A stretch of 30,407 nt of DNA. Origin: an uncultured Clostridia bacterium (GTDB lineage: Bacteria; Bacillota; Clostridia; Christensenellales; Pumilibacteraceae). The position numbers and the translations under genes were made by a program. Below the pieces are notes generated by a model. It was not told the origin of the DNA and did no database searches. It worked only from the letters and a program-made list of their open reading frames with translations. Below, piece after piece: positions 7,827-16,900 of this stretch. Positions within the stretch are counted from its first letter, which is position 1. Each line of letters begins with the position of its first letter. The stretch spans positions 1 through 30,407 of the forward strand of contig CAMUAL010000023.1 in assembly GCA_947086925.1 (NCBI GenBank), given 5' to 3'.

Positions 7827-9751
7827 ATACCGAAAACGCAAAAAACCGCAACATAAAAGCCGCACGACCTCATGTGCTCGGGCGACTGTTAAAGTACATG
7901 TTTTCGCGCTACAAAGGCAAGCTCATAGTAGTTCTCTTTTGTATTTTGATTGCATCGGCGGCAAACGTGTCGGCGTCCGTTTTCTTGGAACGGATTATCG
8001 ACGGCTGTATAACGCCCGTAATAGAGGGCGGAATGACCGTTAAAGAAATGATGTCAAAGCTGTTTACCATTATGATTATAATGGGCGGAGTGTTTGCGGT
8101 AGCAGTTATAGCGGTTCATATTCACACTCAGCTTATGGCGATTGTCGCGCACGATTTTTTAACGCAGATAAGAAAAGACATGTTCGAGAACATGCAGAGT
8201 CTGCCGATTAAATACTTCGACACCCATACGCACGGCGACATAATGAGTTGTTACACCAACGACGTAGACGCAATAATGCAACTTGCAACTCAGTGCATTC
8301 CCGCAATCTTTTGCGCGTCGGTCATGCTGTTGTCCTTTTTGGGAGTAATGATTTATTACAGCATATGGCTTACTTTAATCGTGCTCGGCTTTGCGGTTAT
8401 AATGATAATAGCCACTCGGTTTGTGGGCGGCAAAAGTTCGCATAACTTCAAACGTCAGCAAAAAGCAATCGCTAAAACCGAAGGTTACATAGAAGAAATG
8501 ATGAACGGGCAGAAGGTTATAAAAGTGTTCTGCCACGAGCCTGCGGTAAAGCGCGAATTTGACGCCGTAAACGACGAACTTTTCGATTGTGCCGACAAAG
8601 CGAACGGCTTTGCAAACATACTCGGACCCATAATGGGAAATCTCGGCAACCTTATGTACGTAGTTATCGCTTTTGTCGGCGGCGCAATGATTTTAAGCGG
8701 CGCGCTTAATCTGAACATACTCGGTACAAACGCTTTGGGCGTCGGCGTAATAGTTTCGTTTCTTGCAATGAGCCGCTCGTTTTCAAACAACGTAATGCAA
8801 ATGGCGCAAACGCTCAACTCGGTTGTTCAGGCAAGCGCGGGCGCGGGGCGCGTGTTCGCACTACTCGACGCCGAACCGGAGGCGGACGACGGCTACGTGA
8901 CTTTGGTAAACGCCGACATAGACGAAAACGGCAACATAACCGAATCCGCCGAACGCACGGGCAGATGGGCGTGGCGTCATCCGCACTCCGCCGACGGCAC
9001 CGTTACCTATACCGAATTGTGCGGGCATATTCTTTTGGATAACGTAGACTTCGGCTACGAAGAAAACAAAACCGTTCTGCACGGCGTAACGGTTAATGCC
9101 GAGCAGGGGCAGAAGGTGGCTTTTGTAGGCTCGACGGGCGCGGGCAAGACGACAATTACGAACTTAATCAACCGCTTTTACGATATAGCCGACGGCAAGA
9201 TTCGCTATGACGGCATAAATATCAATAAAATAAAAAAGAACGACCTACGCCGTTCGCTGGGCATGGTATTGCAAGACACCAATCTGTTTACGGGCTCCGT
9301 GCGCGAAAACATTCGGTACGGCAGACTGGACGCTACCGACGAAGAAGTCGAAGCGGCGGCTAAGCTTGCCGGAGCACACGACTTTATCACGCACCTTCCC
9401 GACGGATACGATACTCTGCTTACTCATGACGGCGCAAACCTTTCGCAAGGGCAAAGACAGCTTTTGAGTATTGCGCGCGCCGCGGTTGCCGACGCCCCCG
9501 TTATGATTATGGACGAGGCGACAAGCAGTATCGACACCCGAACCGAACAAATCGTGCAAGAGGGGTGTAACCGTCTTATGCGCGGACGCACCGTATTTAT
9601 TATAGCGCACAGGCTTTCTACCGTGCGTAGCGCCGACGTTATCATGGTGCTCGACCACGGCAGAATTATCGAGAGCGGCAACCACGAACATCTTATAGCG
9701 CAAAAAGGTCAGTATTACAAATTGTATACGGGTGCGTTCGAGTTGGAATAA
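7823..9751 (+). CDS. ABC exporter partner subunit with catalytic ATP site
   Basis: Second half of the heterodimeric exporter, 642 residues with a GTG start overlapping the previous stop (GTGA). GGAGGTGA lies 6 bases upstream. Six membrane helices are followed by the ATPase: Walker A GSTGAGKT (436-443), a degenerate signature LSQGQ (540-544), catalytic Glu565 in MDEATSSID, and switch His596 in IIAHRLST. Its intact Glu and His pair with the intact VSGGQ of the partner, and its altered signature faces the partner's altered Walker B. This gives one active and one degenerate site. An unusual loop of about 40-50 residues (roughly 352-400, around TGRWAWRHPHSADG) lies between membrane and ATPase domains. 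Probably drug, peptide or lipid export. Confidence 0.93.
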   Translation: MNTENAKNRNIKAARPHVLGRLLKYMFSRYKGKLIVVLFCILIASAANVSASVFLERIIDGCITPVIEGGMTVKEMMSKLFTIMIIMGGVFAVAVIAVHIHTQLMAIVAHDFLTQIRKDMFENMQSLPIKYFDTHTHGDIMSCYTNDVDAIMQLATQCIPAIFCASVMLLSFLGVMIYYSIWLTLIVLGFAVIMIIATRFVGGKSSHNFKRQQKAIAKTEGYIEEMMNGQKVIKVFCHEPAVKREFDAVNDELFDCADKANGFANILGPIMGNLGNLMYVVIAFVGGAMILSGALNLNILGTNALGVGVIVSFLAMSRSFSNNVMQMAQTLNSVVQASAGAGRVFALLDAEPEADDGYVTLVNADIDENGNITESAERTGRWAWRHPHSADGTVTYTELCGHILLDNVDFGYEENKTVLHGVTVNAEQGQKVAFVGSTGAGKTTITNLINRFYDIADGKIRYDGININKIKKNDLRRSLGMVLQDTNLFTGSVRENIRYGRLDATDEEVEAAAKLAGAHDFITHLPDGYDTLLTHDGANLSQGQRQLLSIARAAVADAPVMIMDEATSSIDTRTEQIVQEGCNRLMRGRTVFIIAHRLSTVRSADVIMVLDHGRIIESGNHEHLIAQKGQYYKLYTGAFELE

Positions 9752-9797
9752 CGGCTTAACGATTTCTCGAATTTGAAATGCTAAGTAAAAACCGCAA

Positions 9798-9833
9798 AAG
9801 GGGCAAGACACTCTCGCAAGTGTCTTGCCCCTT
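9798..9833. terminator. Bidirectional terminator between convergent genes
   Basis: A perfect 15-base stem (9798-9812 with 9819-9833, core GGGGCAAGACACT) with a 6-base loop sits between the exporter operon (plus) and the DUF815 gene (minus). TT/AA flanks on both sides allow use in both directions. Confidence 0.85.
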
Positions 9834-9855
9834 GTTTATTTATCTTGTATTATCC

Positions 9856-11031
9856 TTAAAACCTTTTTTCCGATTCTATCATGTCGGCAAGCTGTTTTGC
9901 GGCGCGCGGCGTTCTGCCGCCTTTGCGCAGTGCGTAGCGTTCGGCTAAGCTCGCCGCTTCGTCGTACGACAGCTCTATGTTGCGGTCGCGCAAAATCTGT
10001 TGCAATATCGAAACGTATTCTTTTTTATCCGGCGCAATATATGTTATCACAAGACCGAAACGGTCGAAAAGCGAAAGCTGTTCTTCTGCGGTGTCGGCGG
10101 CATGTACGTCGTCGCACTCGCGTGCCGAAAGACTCTCTTTAACAAGATGCCGTCGGTTGGTTGTCACGTAAATAAGCGCGTTGCTTGCGGCGGAAAGCCC
10201 GCCTTCCGCCTCGGCTTTAAGTGCGGAAAACAAGTCGTCGTCGGCGGAAAAAGTCAAATCGTCGAAAAACAGTACGAATTTAAGGTAAGGAAATTCGGCA
10301 AGTTTTTCTTTTACCGCGCCTAAGTGCGGAATTGCCGATTTGTTAAGTTGAATAAGTCTTAGTCCTCTGTCGTGATACTCGTTTATAAGCGCTTGCACCG
10401 TGCTGGATTTTCCCGTGCCTCTGTCGCCGTAAAAAAGCACGTTGCTTGCCTTGCGTCCGTCGATAAAAGCAAGCGTGTTGTTTACAGCCGCCGCTTTTTC
10501 TTCGGCATATTCTTTTAAGTCGCTCAAACGGGTAGGGGAAAGACTTTTCACCGCCGCGAATTTCCCCGTTTTTTCGTCAAACAAAAGGGCGGGGCGGGTA
10601 AACGCACCGTAGCCGTTTTGTCTGTATTGTGCGGCAAGCGTTTTTGCCGACAGTTCGAGCGTGCCGCTTTTCCACTTTGGGAACAGATTGCGTGCCGATT
10701 CGGGCATTTTATCTTTTAAAATGTCACTGCTTATTTCGGTTATGCGTTTAAGCGCGTCAAGCTCGGAATCGGCTCGCTTAACGAGCTTTGCCTCTTTGCC
10801 CTGTGCCGCCGCCCGCGAAAACAAAGTTTCGCACTCGCGCAACTTTGCCGCCATATAGTCTGCGGCGGTTTCATAACCGCCCTCGGCGAGTGCGCGGTAA
10901 AACAAAACCGCCCCGTTTGCAACGGCATCGGGGTCGGCTGAATCGTAAGCGTTTATAAGTCCTTTAATTGCCTCGTCGTTTATAACTTCGGCAAAAAGAC
11001 AGATAAGTTTGTAATCGGTAGTGTTTATCAT
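9856..11031 (-). CDS. DUF815-family AAA ATPase
   Basis: A predicted cytoplasmic P-loop ATPase of 391 residues. The first 190 or so are helical and not recognised. The AAA core has Walker A GDRGTGKS (202-209), Walker B FVLFFDD (252-258), a sensor-1-like IYVTTNRRHL and an SLFDRFGL segment with an arginine suited to inter-subunit contact. These are DUF815 features. The family is widespread in Bacillota and Proteobacteria, with no settled function. It follows the J-domain gene by 33 bases on the same strand, so the two are probably cotranscribed. No convincing ribosome site precedes the ATG. The J-domain/ATPase pairing suggests protein remodelling, but that is inference. Confidence 0.85.
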   Translation of the reverse strand: MINTTDYKLICLFAEVINDEAIKGLINAYDSADPDAVANGAVLFYRALAEGGYETAADYMAAKLRECETLFSRAAAQGKEAKLVKRADSELDALKRITEISSDILKDKMPESARNLFPKWKSGTLELSAKTLAAQYRQNGYGAFTRPALLFDEKTGKFAAVKSLSPTRLSDLKEYAEEKAAAVNNTLAFIDGRKASNVLFYGDRGTGKSSTVQALINEYHDRGLRLIQLNKSAIPHLGAVKEKLAEFPYLKFVLFFDDLTFSADDDLFSALKAEAEGGLSAASNALIYVTTNRRHLVKESLSARECDDVHAADTAEEQLSLFDRFGLVITYIAPDKKEYVSILQQILRDRNIELSYDEAASLAERYALRKGGRTPRAAKQLADMIESEKRF

Positions 11032-11064
11032 TCAATAAAAGTTCGGAAATTCGCGTTTAACGCT

Positions 11065-11979
11065 TTAAGTATTTTTGTCGGGGTTAATATCGAGAGTGCG
11101 TGCGGCGAGATTGTCGATATACGCGCTTTCTTCCGCGCTCTGTTCGGGTCCGTCGTATTTTTCGTACTTACTCAGTTTTTCTTTTAATTGTTCGTTTTCT
11201 TGCTTTAACCGCATAACTTCGCGGCTGAGTCTTACTTTGTCTTCGTCGGAGTAACGGCGTGCTTCGCGTTCTACGTTTATCTTGCCTTCCAAAAGCTCGC
11301 GCATAGATTCCTTTGACGCCTGTTCCGCCGCAATTCCGCGCTTTGCTTCTTCGGTAGCTTCGGTTTGAACCTTCAAAGAGATTTCCATGCGGTGCGCACT
11401 TGCCTCGGCATCGGCGGCACGTTGGCGCGCTTTATCGAGAGCCGATTTTAATATATCAACGTCATCGCGGTATTTTTCCGCTTCTTTTTTCCAACTGTCC
11501 GCAGACTTCTTCCAGGTTTCGGCGGCGGCGTTGCGTGCCGACTGCGCCGCATTTTGCCCTGCCGTCTGTCCTGCCGCAAATCCCTCGTTATAGCCTTTTC
11601 TGTATGAATCCTGAATAACCTGCTGTGCGCCCGCCGCAGTCCCCATGTACGGTCGGTTCTGCGCCGCCTGAGCCGCACGTACCGCTGCCGCCGCCGCGGC
11701 TCTTACCGCCGCCGAGGCATTTGCCGCAGCGCCGCCCGCGGCTTTCGCGGCCTCGGCGCGCTTTTCTTCGGCTTTGCGCTTATTGTCGTATTCTTTGCGT
11801 TTAACGGGGTCGCCGATTTGCTCCATTGCTTCGTTAATCTGCGCGAATTTGCGCGCACAAGCGGCATCACCGGGATGAAGGTCGGGGTGATACTGTTTTG
11901 CAAGCGCGCGGTATGCCTGCTTTATTTGCTCGTCGGTAGCCGTTTCGGTCAGACCCAATATTGTGTAAAGAGTACTCAT
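11065..11979 (-). CDS. J-domain protein with coiled-coil C-terminus
   Basis: Residues 3-65 form a J domain with the HPD motif at 31-33, which in the family stimulates DnaK ATPase. There is no Gly/Phe region and no zinc-finger domain, so this is a J-only co-chaperone rather than DnaJ. The rest is an alanine-rich stretch (about 79-107), a YRKGYNEGFAAGQTAG segment, and a long charged coiled coil (about 150-280). Cysteine is rare (one, in the J domain). The start ATG has no ribosome site. A TATAAT box lies 9 bases before it, so translation is probably leaderless. The DUF815 ATPase gene follows in the same operon. Confidence 0.85.
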   Translation of the reverse strand: MSTLYTILGLTETATDEQIKQAYRALAKQYHPDLHPGDAACARKFAQINEAMEQIGDPVKRKEYDNKRKAEEKRAEAAKAAGGAAANASAAVRAAAAAAVRAAQAAQNRPYMGTAAGAQQVIQDSYRKGYNEGFAAGQTAGQNAAQSARNAAAETWKKSADSWKKEAEKYRDDVDILKSALDKARQRAADAEASAHRMEISLKVQTEATEEAKRGIAAEQASKESMRELLEGKINVEREARRYSDEDKVRLSREVMRLKQENEQLKEKLSKYEKYDGPEQSAEESAYIDNLAARTLDINPDKNT

Positions 11980-11988
11980 ACATTATAT

Positions 11989-12018
11989 ATTATAACATAT
12001 TGTGGCGTGTAAAGCAAG
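11989..12018 (-). promoter_or_regulatory. Promoter of the J-domain/DUF815 operon
   Basis: On the minus strand TTGCTT (12018-12013) is followed after 18 bases by TATAAT (11994-11989), ending 9 bases before the ATG. A second TATAAT occurs at 11987-11982. The expected transcription start falls within a few bases of the start codon. Confidence 0.55.
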
Positions 12019-12082
12019 CGTTGAGCTTAAATTGAATACTCGGCTTTACGCAACATTTTGATACAAAATATACTGCAATTAC

Positions 12083-12112
12083 TTGATATCGCGGAAAGAA
12101 TTGTGATATACT
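12083..12112 (+). promoter_or_regulatory. ftsH promoter (extended -10)
   Basis: TTGATA (12083-12088), 18 bases, TATACT (12107-12112), with TG one base upstream of the -10 box. The surrounding ATTACTTGATATCGCGGA and GTGATATACTA closely match the promoter at 20230-20268. Confidence 0.75.
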
Positions 12113-12183
12113 ATATAATACCATAGTAGTAATTTAATTTTCAAGGGTTACTTATTAGGCAAAGTTTTTCGGAGGTAGATATA

Positions 12184-14166
12184 TTGAAGTCAAGCACAAA
12201 GGGAATTATAGCGGTTATATCGTGTTTGGTAATATTCGCTATTGTTGCTTTGATAGTGACTACGACCCTAAGTAACGCAACCAAAACCACTTTTACCGAA
12301 ATCGAACAGGAGCTTATGGACGGCAACGTCAAAACTCTCAGCATAAACAACGATAAAGTGAGCGTTAAATACGCAAACTCGACAAGTTCCAAGCAATACG
12401 ACGCTTATGCTTACGCACGCGATACGTTCATTCAGTCGCTTTTGGCGGATTATAAGGAAAAGCGTGAGACGGAAATCGCAGAGTATGTCGAAGCCGGACT
12501 TAAAAAAGCGGGATTCGAGGAGGGCACCGCCCAGTACGACGCCGAAAAGACGAGGCTGACAGCCGCGGCGGAAGCGATTTACGTGTATCCCGTGGTGAGC
12601 TTTAACGACCGAAATTCGGGCAGTATATGGAATATTCTTTATCCCATAATCGGCATTATTTTAATAGGAGTAATGGCGTTCTTCCTTTTGCGCAGTATGG
12701 GCGGGCAAAACAAGCAGGCTATGAACTTCGGCAAAAGCAAGGCCAACGCGCAGGCGAATTTAAAAGTACGCTTTACCGACGTTGCCGGAGCCGACGAGGA
12801 AAAGCAGGAGCTTGCCGAAGTCGTAGAGTTTTTGAAGTCCCCCAAAAAGTTTACCGATGTCGGTGCGCGTATTCCCAAGGGCGTACTGTTGGTAGGCCCT
12901 CCGGGAACGGGTAAAACTCTGTTTGCAAAAGCCGTAGCCGGCGAAGCGAACGTACCGTTCTTTTCGATTTCCGGCTCGGACTTTGTCGAAATGTTCGTAG
13001 GCGTGGGCGCGAGCCGCGTGCGCGACCTGTTCGACCAAGCCAAAAAGAACATGCCCTGCATTATATTTATAGACGAGATAGACGCAGTGGGGCGTCAGCG
13101 CGGAGCGGGACTCGGCGGCGGACACGACGAGCGCGAGCAAACGCTTAACCAGTTGCTTGTTCAGATGGACGGATTCGAAACCAACGACGGAGTTATAGTT
13201 ATGGCGGCAACCAACCGAGCCGACATACTCGACCCCGCACTTCTGCGTCCCGGCAGATTCGACCGACAGATATACGTAAACATACCCGACGTAAGAGGGC
13301 GCGAGGCGATATTCAAGGTTCATGCCCGCAACAAGCCCATTTCGCCGGAAGTGGACTTTCAGGTGCTTGCCCGCATAACGAGCGGATTCTCGGGTGCGGA
13401 AATCGCAAACCTTTTAAACGAGGCGGCAATTTTGTGTGCGCGCGACAACCGCAAGCAGATTAGCATGGAAGACTTGTACGAGGGCATAAACAAGGTTGTA
13501 ATGGGGCCGCAGAAAAAATCGCGTCTTGTTACCGAGGTCGACAAGAGAATCACCGCATATCACGAGGCGGGACACGCAATAGTGGCGCGCTTAGAGCCTA
13601 TGTGCGACCCCGTGCACGAAGTATCCATAATTCCGCGCGGTCAGGCGGCGGGCTACACAATGACCCGTCCCGAAAACGACGACAACCACATGACTATCGG
13701 CAAGCTCAAAGCAAACCTTGCCATGAGCATGGGCGGACGTGCCGCCGAAGAACTTGTTATACAGGATATAACAACGGGTGCGGTAGGCGACATTAAGCAT
13801 GCAACCGACATTGCGCGTAAAATGGTTACCGAGTGGGGTATGTCGGAACTCGGACCCGTTTATTACGGCTCGAATCAGGAAGTATTTTTGGGACGCGATT
13901 ATCAATCTACCCACACTTACAGCGAGGCGATTGCAACAAAGATAGACGCGGCGGTGACAAAGCTTGTCGAAACCGCACACAAAGATGCGGTTAAAAAACT
14001 TACCGAACACCGCGAAATCATGGATTGTATGGTGCGCCTTTTAATCGAGCGCGAAACCATTTACACCGAGGAGGTAGACATGATTATGGACGGCAAGCCA
14101 TACGAAGAAGTGCGCGACGCGTTGGATGCGCGGCTCTCAAAAAAATACAACGACAAAAAAGCATAA
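12184..14166 (+). CDS. ftsH: ATP-dependent zinc metalloprotease FtsH
   Basis: A membrane-anchored AAA protease that degrades misassembled membrane proteins and short-lived regulators. It has 660 residues: helix 1 (about 7-29), an extracytoplasmic domain of about 115 residues, and helix 2 (about 147-171). The AAA core follows, with Walker A GPPGTGKT (238-245), Walker B IIFIDEID (Asp297-Glu298) and the second region of homology near GRFDRQIYV. The protease domain has HEAGH (His460, Glu461, His464) and probable third zinc ligand Asp536. The start is TTG, chosen because GGAGGT lies 7 bases upstream. UUG initiation may limit synthesis. Two small membrane-protein genes follow closely. Confidence 0.97.
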   Translation: MKSSTKGIIAVISCLVIFAIVALIVTTTLSNATKTTFTEIEQELMDGNVKTLSINNDKVSVKYANSTSSKQYDAYAYARDTFIQSLLADYKEKRETEIAEYVEAGLKKAGFEEGTAQYDAEKTRLTAAAEAIYVYPVVSFNDRNSGSIWNILYPIIGIILIGVMAFFLLRSMGGQNKQAMNFGKSKANAQANLKVRFTDVAGADEEKQELAEVVEFLKSPKKFTDVGARIPKGVLLVGPPGTGKTLFAKAVAGEANVPFFSISGSDFVEMFVGVGASRVRDLFDQAKKNMPCIIFIDEIDAVGRQRGAGLGGGHDEREQTLNQLLVQMDGFETNDGVIVMAATNRADILDPALLRPGRFDRQIYVNIPDVRGREAIFKVHARNKPISPEVDFQVLARITSGFSGAEIANLLNEAAILCARDNRKQISMEDLYEGINKVVMGPQKKSRLVTEVDKRITAYHEAGHAIVARLEPMCDPVHEVSIIPRGQAAGYTMTRPENDDNHMTIGKLKANLAMSMGGRAAEELVIQDITTGAVGDIKHATDIARKMVTEWGMSELGPVYYGSNQEVFLGRDYQSTHTYSEAIATKIDAAVTKLVETAHKDAVKKLTEHREIMDCMVRLLIERETIYTEEVDMIMDGKPYEEVRDALDARLSKKYNDKKA

Positions 14167-14175
14167 AAGGAAATT

Positions 14176-14817
14176 ATGACGATGAAAAACAAAGTAAAGA
14201 TTCCCGTGATAGTTGTTTCGTCCGTTGTGGCGGCAATACTCGTTTTGGTGATTATATTGTGCAGTGTTTCGGTACGTCCGTTTAAAAACTTCATGGACTA
14301 CGAAACCGTTCGTATAAATTCCGCGGATATGTCAAACTCCTCGATGTCGCTTCCTTCCGAAACCGTTAAACAAAAGTACGGCAGTAAGCTTAACGCGGGG
14401 CTCAAAAGCACGGGATTTTCGCTTATGCACGCCGCGCTCGAATTTGTGGGAAGTTACGGACCTAAGTTCCAAACCGTAGAAGAAGACGGAAAAACGGTTA
14501 ATAAAGAAGTTACTATCGACGCCGCGCGTAATGCTTGCGCGTCTACCGAAAGTTCGTACAGGCTCGAACTCGAATTCGATTCGGTGAAAGAATTGAAGGT
14601 AAAGGGGACCGTTGTCAAATTCGACCGTCTTATAATGAATGTTAAATCCACGAGCGGCGAAATCCGTTGGCAGTATGTTTATTTGTACGAGAGCAAATTC
14701 GAAGGTGCGCAAAACCCCGAAAGTTTGGAGTACACAATAGTTCCCGTTATGATAAGAATGAACACCTCTAAGCTTTACAACGCAATATACGAAATAGTCG
14801 GAGATTTCTATCTTTAA
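14176..14817 (+). CDS. Single-pass membrane protein of unknown function
   Basis: A 213-residue product with one N-terminal hydrophobic helix (about 9-31), which then reads as a soluble, probably extracytoplasmic domain with alternating beta-like segments near the end (YEIVGDFYL). No family was recognised. It starts 9 bases after the ftsH stop with AAAGG upstream, so it is almost certainly in the ftsH operon. ATG 14182 is an alternative start 6 bases later. A link with FtsH substrate handling can be guessed only from position. Confidence 0.75.
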   Translation: MTMKNKVKIPVIVVSSVVAAILVLVIILCSVSVRPFKNFMDYETVRINSADMSNSSMSLPSETVKQKYGSKLNAGLKSTGFSLMHAALEFVGSYGPKFQTVEEDGKTVNKEVTIDAARNACASTESSYRLELEFDSVKELKVKGTVVKFDRLIMNVKSTSGEIRWQYVYLYESKFEGAQNPESLEYTIVPVMIRMNTSKLYNAIYEIVGDFYL

Positions 14818-14866
14818 TTAACCGCTGTCGATTTGCCGAATAAAATAATTAAAAGGGAGAATCGAA

Positions 14867-15499
14867 ATGGAAATTTTGATTAGCACGGCTTTTAAAGATT
14901 TTCTTGACAAAATAAACGATAAAGTGGGCGGTTATCTTTGGGCGATACTTGCGGCGGCATTTGTGCTTTTGTTCGTTATTCTGTGTATAACGATAGCGTG
15001 CAAAAACAAGCGCATTAAAAAGCTTAAAACTCAGCTCAGAGAAACGCGCACCGAGCTTGAAATCGAGCGCACGCGCTCGAACAACGAACAGATGTTCGCA
15101 CCCGTAACGGGGCATAAAGAGCTGTTCGGCGACACTCCGCAAGCCGAGTCGGAAGATAAGACGGACACGAAAAACGCAAGCGAAGACGACGACACCGAAA
15201 CGACCGAAATAGACGAACCCGCCGAGCAAAAAGGCGTGGCTGCGGACGCGCCCAAAGTGGCTTATTACGATAAAACTTCGGTTGTAAGTCCCAAAGTTTC
15301 GGGCGCGGCAAGCGTTAAGTTTATTGTTAAGTACGACCGTAGCAAAGACAGTTGGGTTATAAAAAAAGACGGCATCGACCGTGTGGTACGCCGCGTGGAT
15401 ACAAAAGAGGAAGCAATGACTATTGCCCGCGCTCTTTGCAAAAAGAACAACGCAAGCTTAGTCGTTCATAAAAAGGACGGCAAGTTCCAAAGACAGTAA
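14867..15499 (+). CDS. Membrane-anchored DUF2188-like protein
   Basis: A 210-residue product with an N-terminal helix (about 24-46), a short charged coiled coil (to about 75), and an acidic low-complexity linker (SEDKTDTKNASEDDDTE). The C-terminal domain (about 145-208) has the DUF2188 pattern: a tryptophan in DSWVIKKDGIDR, then DTKEEAMTIARALCKKN and VVHKKDGKFQ. DUF2188 is common in small bacterial proteins and its function is not established. GGGAG precedes the ATG. It lies 49 bases after the previous gene, so operon membership with ftsH is likely. Confidence 0.8.
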   Translation: MEILISTAFKDFLDKINDKVGGYLWAILAAAFVLLFVILCITIACKNKRIKKLKTQLRETRTELEIERTRSNNEQMFAPVTGHKELFGDTPQAESEDKTDTKNASEDDDTETTEIDEPAEQKGVAADAPKVAYYDKTSVVSPKVSGAASVKFIVKYDRSKDSWVIKKDGIDRVVRRVDTKEEAMTIARALCKKNNASLVVHKKDGKFQRQ

Positions 15500-15521
15500 A
15501 TTAAGCTTTTCGGCTTTTTAC
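15496..15521. terminator. Weak hairpin terminator between convergent genes
   Basis: GTAAA-AAGC (left) pairs with GCTT-TTTAC (right) around a 6-base loop, with a two-base bulge. It overlaps the stop codon of the DUF2188 gene and reaches the end of the MFS gene. The T-rich right arm suggests termination. Confidence 0.4.
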
Positions 15522-16768
15522 TCTGTTTCTTTATCGGAGTTTTCCGTAAGCGGCAGTAATTCCTGTCGCTTTTTTCTTGCCGTTATCGCCGATATTATTA
15601 TAAGCAATACAACGGGGAAAACAACCGCCGTAAGAATCCCCGTTTTCATGTTGCCCGATTGCGACGATATAAAACCTACAATCGAAGGCCCGGTCGTACA
15701 ACCCAAATCGCCAGCAAGGGCAAGCAGTGCAAACATAGCCGTGCCGCCGCGTTTAAGCGTAGCCGATGCGGTAGAGTAAGTTCCCGGCCACATTATTCCC
15801 ACCGAGAACCCGCATATTCCGCATGCAATCAGATTTATTATCGGACTCGGTATAAGACAAATGCACAGGTACGACAAAACGCACAGCACGCAACTGAAAA
15901 TCATAAAAGCATGCAGTTTTATTTTATTGCCGAACTTGCCGTAAACAAAGCGCGACGTTCCCATTAAAAGCGCGAACAGCATAGGGCCCAAAAGGTCGCC
16001 CATTGCCTTAGATACCTTTAATCCCGATTCGGCAAAACTCGACGCCCACTGTATCACGGCTTGTTCGCTTGCGCCGGCGCAAAGCATCATAACGAGAAAC
16101 GCCCAAAAAATTTTACTTTTAAACAGTTCGCGCACGCCCATGCCCTTTTCTCCGTTGCATGGAGAAGGAACGGGCGAAACGGCGAAAAACACGATATTAA
16201 CGGCGGGGAACAGTGCCCATATAAGCGCGAGATACTTCCAGTGCTCCACACCTATAAAAGAGAAAAACAGAGTGGATAACAGTACTACTCCCACGTGTCC
16301 CCAACAGTACGACGAGTGCAGTATGCTCATAGCCTTGGCTTTGTTCTGCGACGGGCAACTGTCGGTTATGGGACTTATTATAACTTCCAAAAGCCCGCCG
16401 CCGATTGCGTACAATGTAACCGAAATGAGCAGTCCCGTGTAAGCGTCGGGAATTATTTCGGGAAGAAAAGTAATTCCGCCGAGTCCCGCCGTTGCAAGCG
16501 ACAGCGCGATAATAACCGAGGGTTTGTATCCGATTTTGTCTACGGCTTTAACCGAAATAAGGTCTACAAGCAGTTGAACGGCAAAATTTACCGTTATAAG
16601 CAGGGTTATTTTATAAAGCGGAATGTTGTATGTCGACTGAAAAGTAATGAAAAGCAACGGTACAAAGTTATTGACTATTGCCTGAACCGTATAACTGTAA
16701 AAGCATGAAAACAGGGTTATGCCGTACTTCTTTTCGCCCGATTTCGGCATTATACGCCAACTCTCCAT
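15518..16768 (-). CDS. Major facilitator superfamily transporter
   Basis: A 416-residue multi-pass protein with about 12 hydrophobic helices and a central charged loop after helix 6 (PVPSPCNGEKGMGVRELF). The helix 2-3 loop DKIGYKPS matches the MFS motif-A region. The build recalls FucP-like or sugar/proton MFS carriers common in Clostridia, but no substrate residues could be assigned. It has its own consensus promoter, and its mRNA leader would be only about 10 bases, without a good ribosome site. An internal start at Met7 is possible, since GGAG lies within the first codons. It is divergent from ssrA and convergent with the ftsH group. Confidence 0.88.
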   Translation of the reverse strand: MESWRIMPKSGEKKYGITLFSCFYSYTVQAIVNNFVPLLFITFQSTYNIPLYKITLLITVNFAVQLLVDLISVKAVDKIGYKPSVIIALSLATAGLGGITFLPEIIPDAYTGLLISVTLYAIGGGLLEVIISPITDSCPSQNKAKAMSILHSSYCWGHVGVVLLSTLFFSFIGVEHWKYLALIWALFPAVNIVFFAVSPVPSPCNGEKGMGVRELFKSKIFWAFLVMMLCAGASEQAVIQWASSFAESGLKVSKAMGDLLGPMLFALLMGTSRFVYGKFGNKIKLHAFMIFSCVLCVLSYLCICLIPSPIINLIACGICGFSVGIMWPGTYSTASATLKRGGTAMFALLALAGDLGCTTGPSIVGFISSQSGNMKTGILTAVVFPVVLLIIISAITARKKRQELLPLTENSDKETE

Positions 16769-16785
16769 TGAAAAATTCTCACTGA

Positions 16786-16814
16786 ATTATAACACGGGGC
16801 AAAGGCGGTGTCAA
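16786..16814 (-). promoter_or_regulatory. Perfect-consensus promoter of the MFS gene
   Basis: On the minus strand, TTGACA (16814-16809), 17 bases, TATAAT (16791-16786). It lies 17 bases before the ATG, leaving a very short leader. Confidence 0.85.
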
Positions 16815-16861
16815 CATTAAACGTCGAATTTTGCGCTTCGGTAGGCTTGTTTGTTTTTATC

Positions 16862-16890
16862 TTGACAAAATCACTTAACTGTGGTATTCT
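16862..16890 (+). promoter_or_regulatory. ssrA promoter
   Basis: TTGACA (16862-16867), 17 bases, TATTCT (16885-16890) with an upstream TGG extended -10. The mature tmRNA begins 11 bases after the -10 box. Confidence 0.85.
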
Positions 16891-16900
16891 AAGTACCCAT

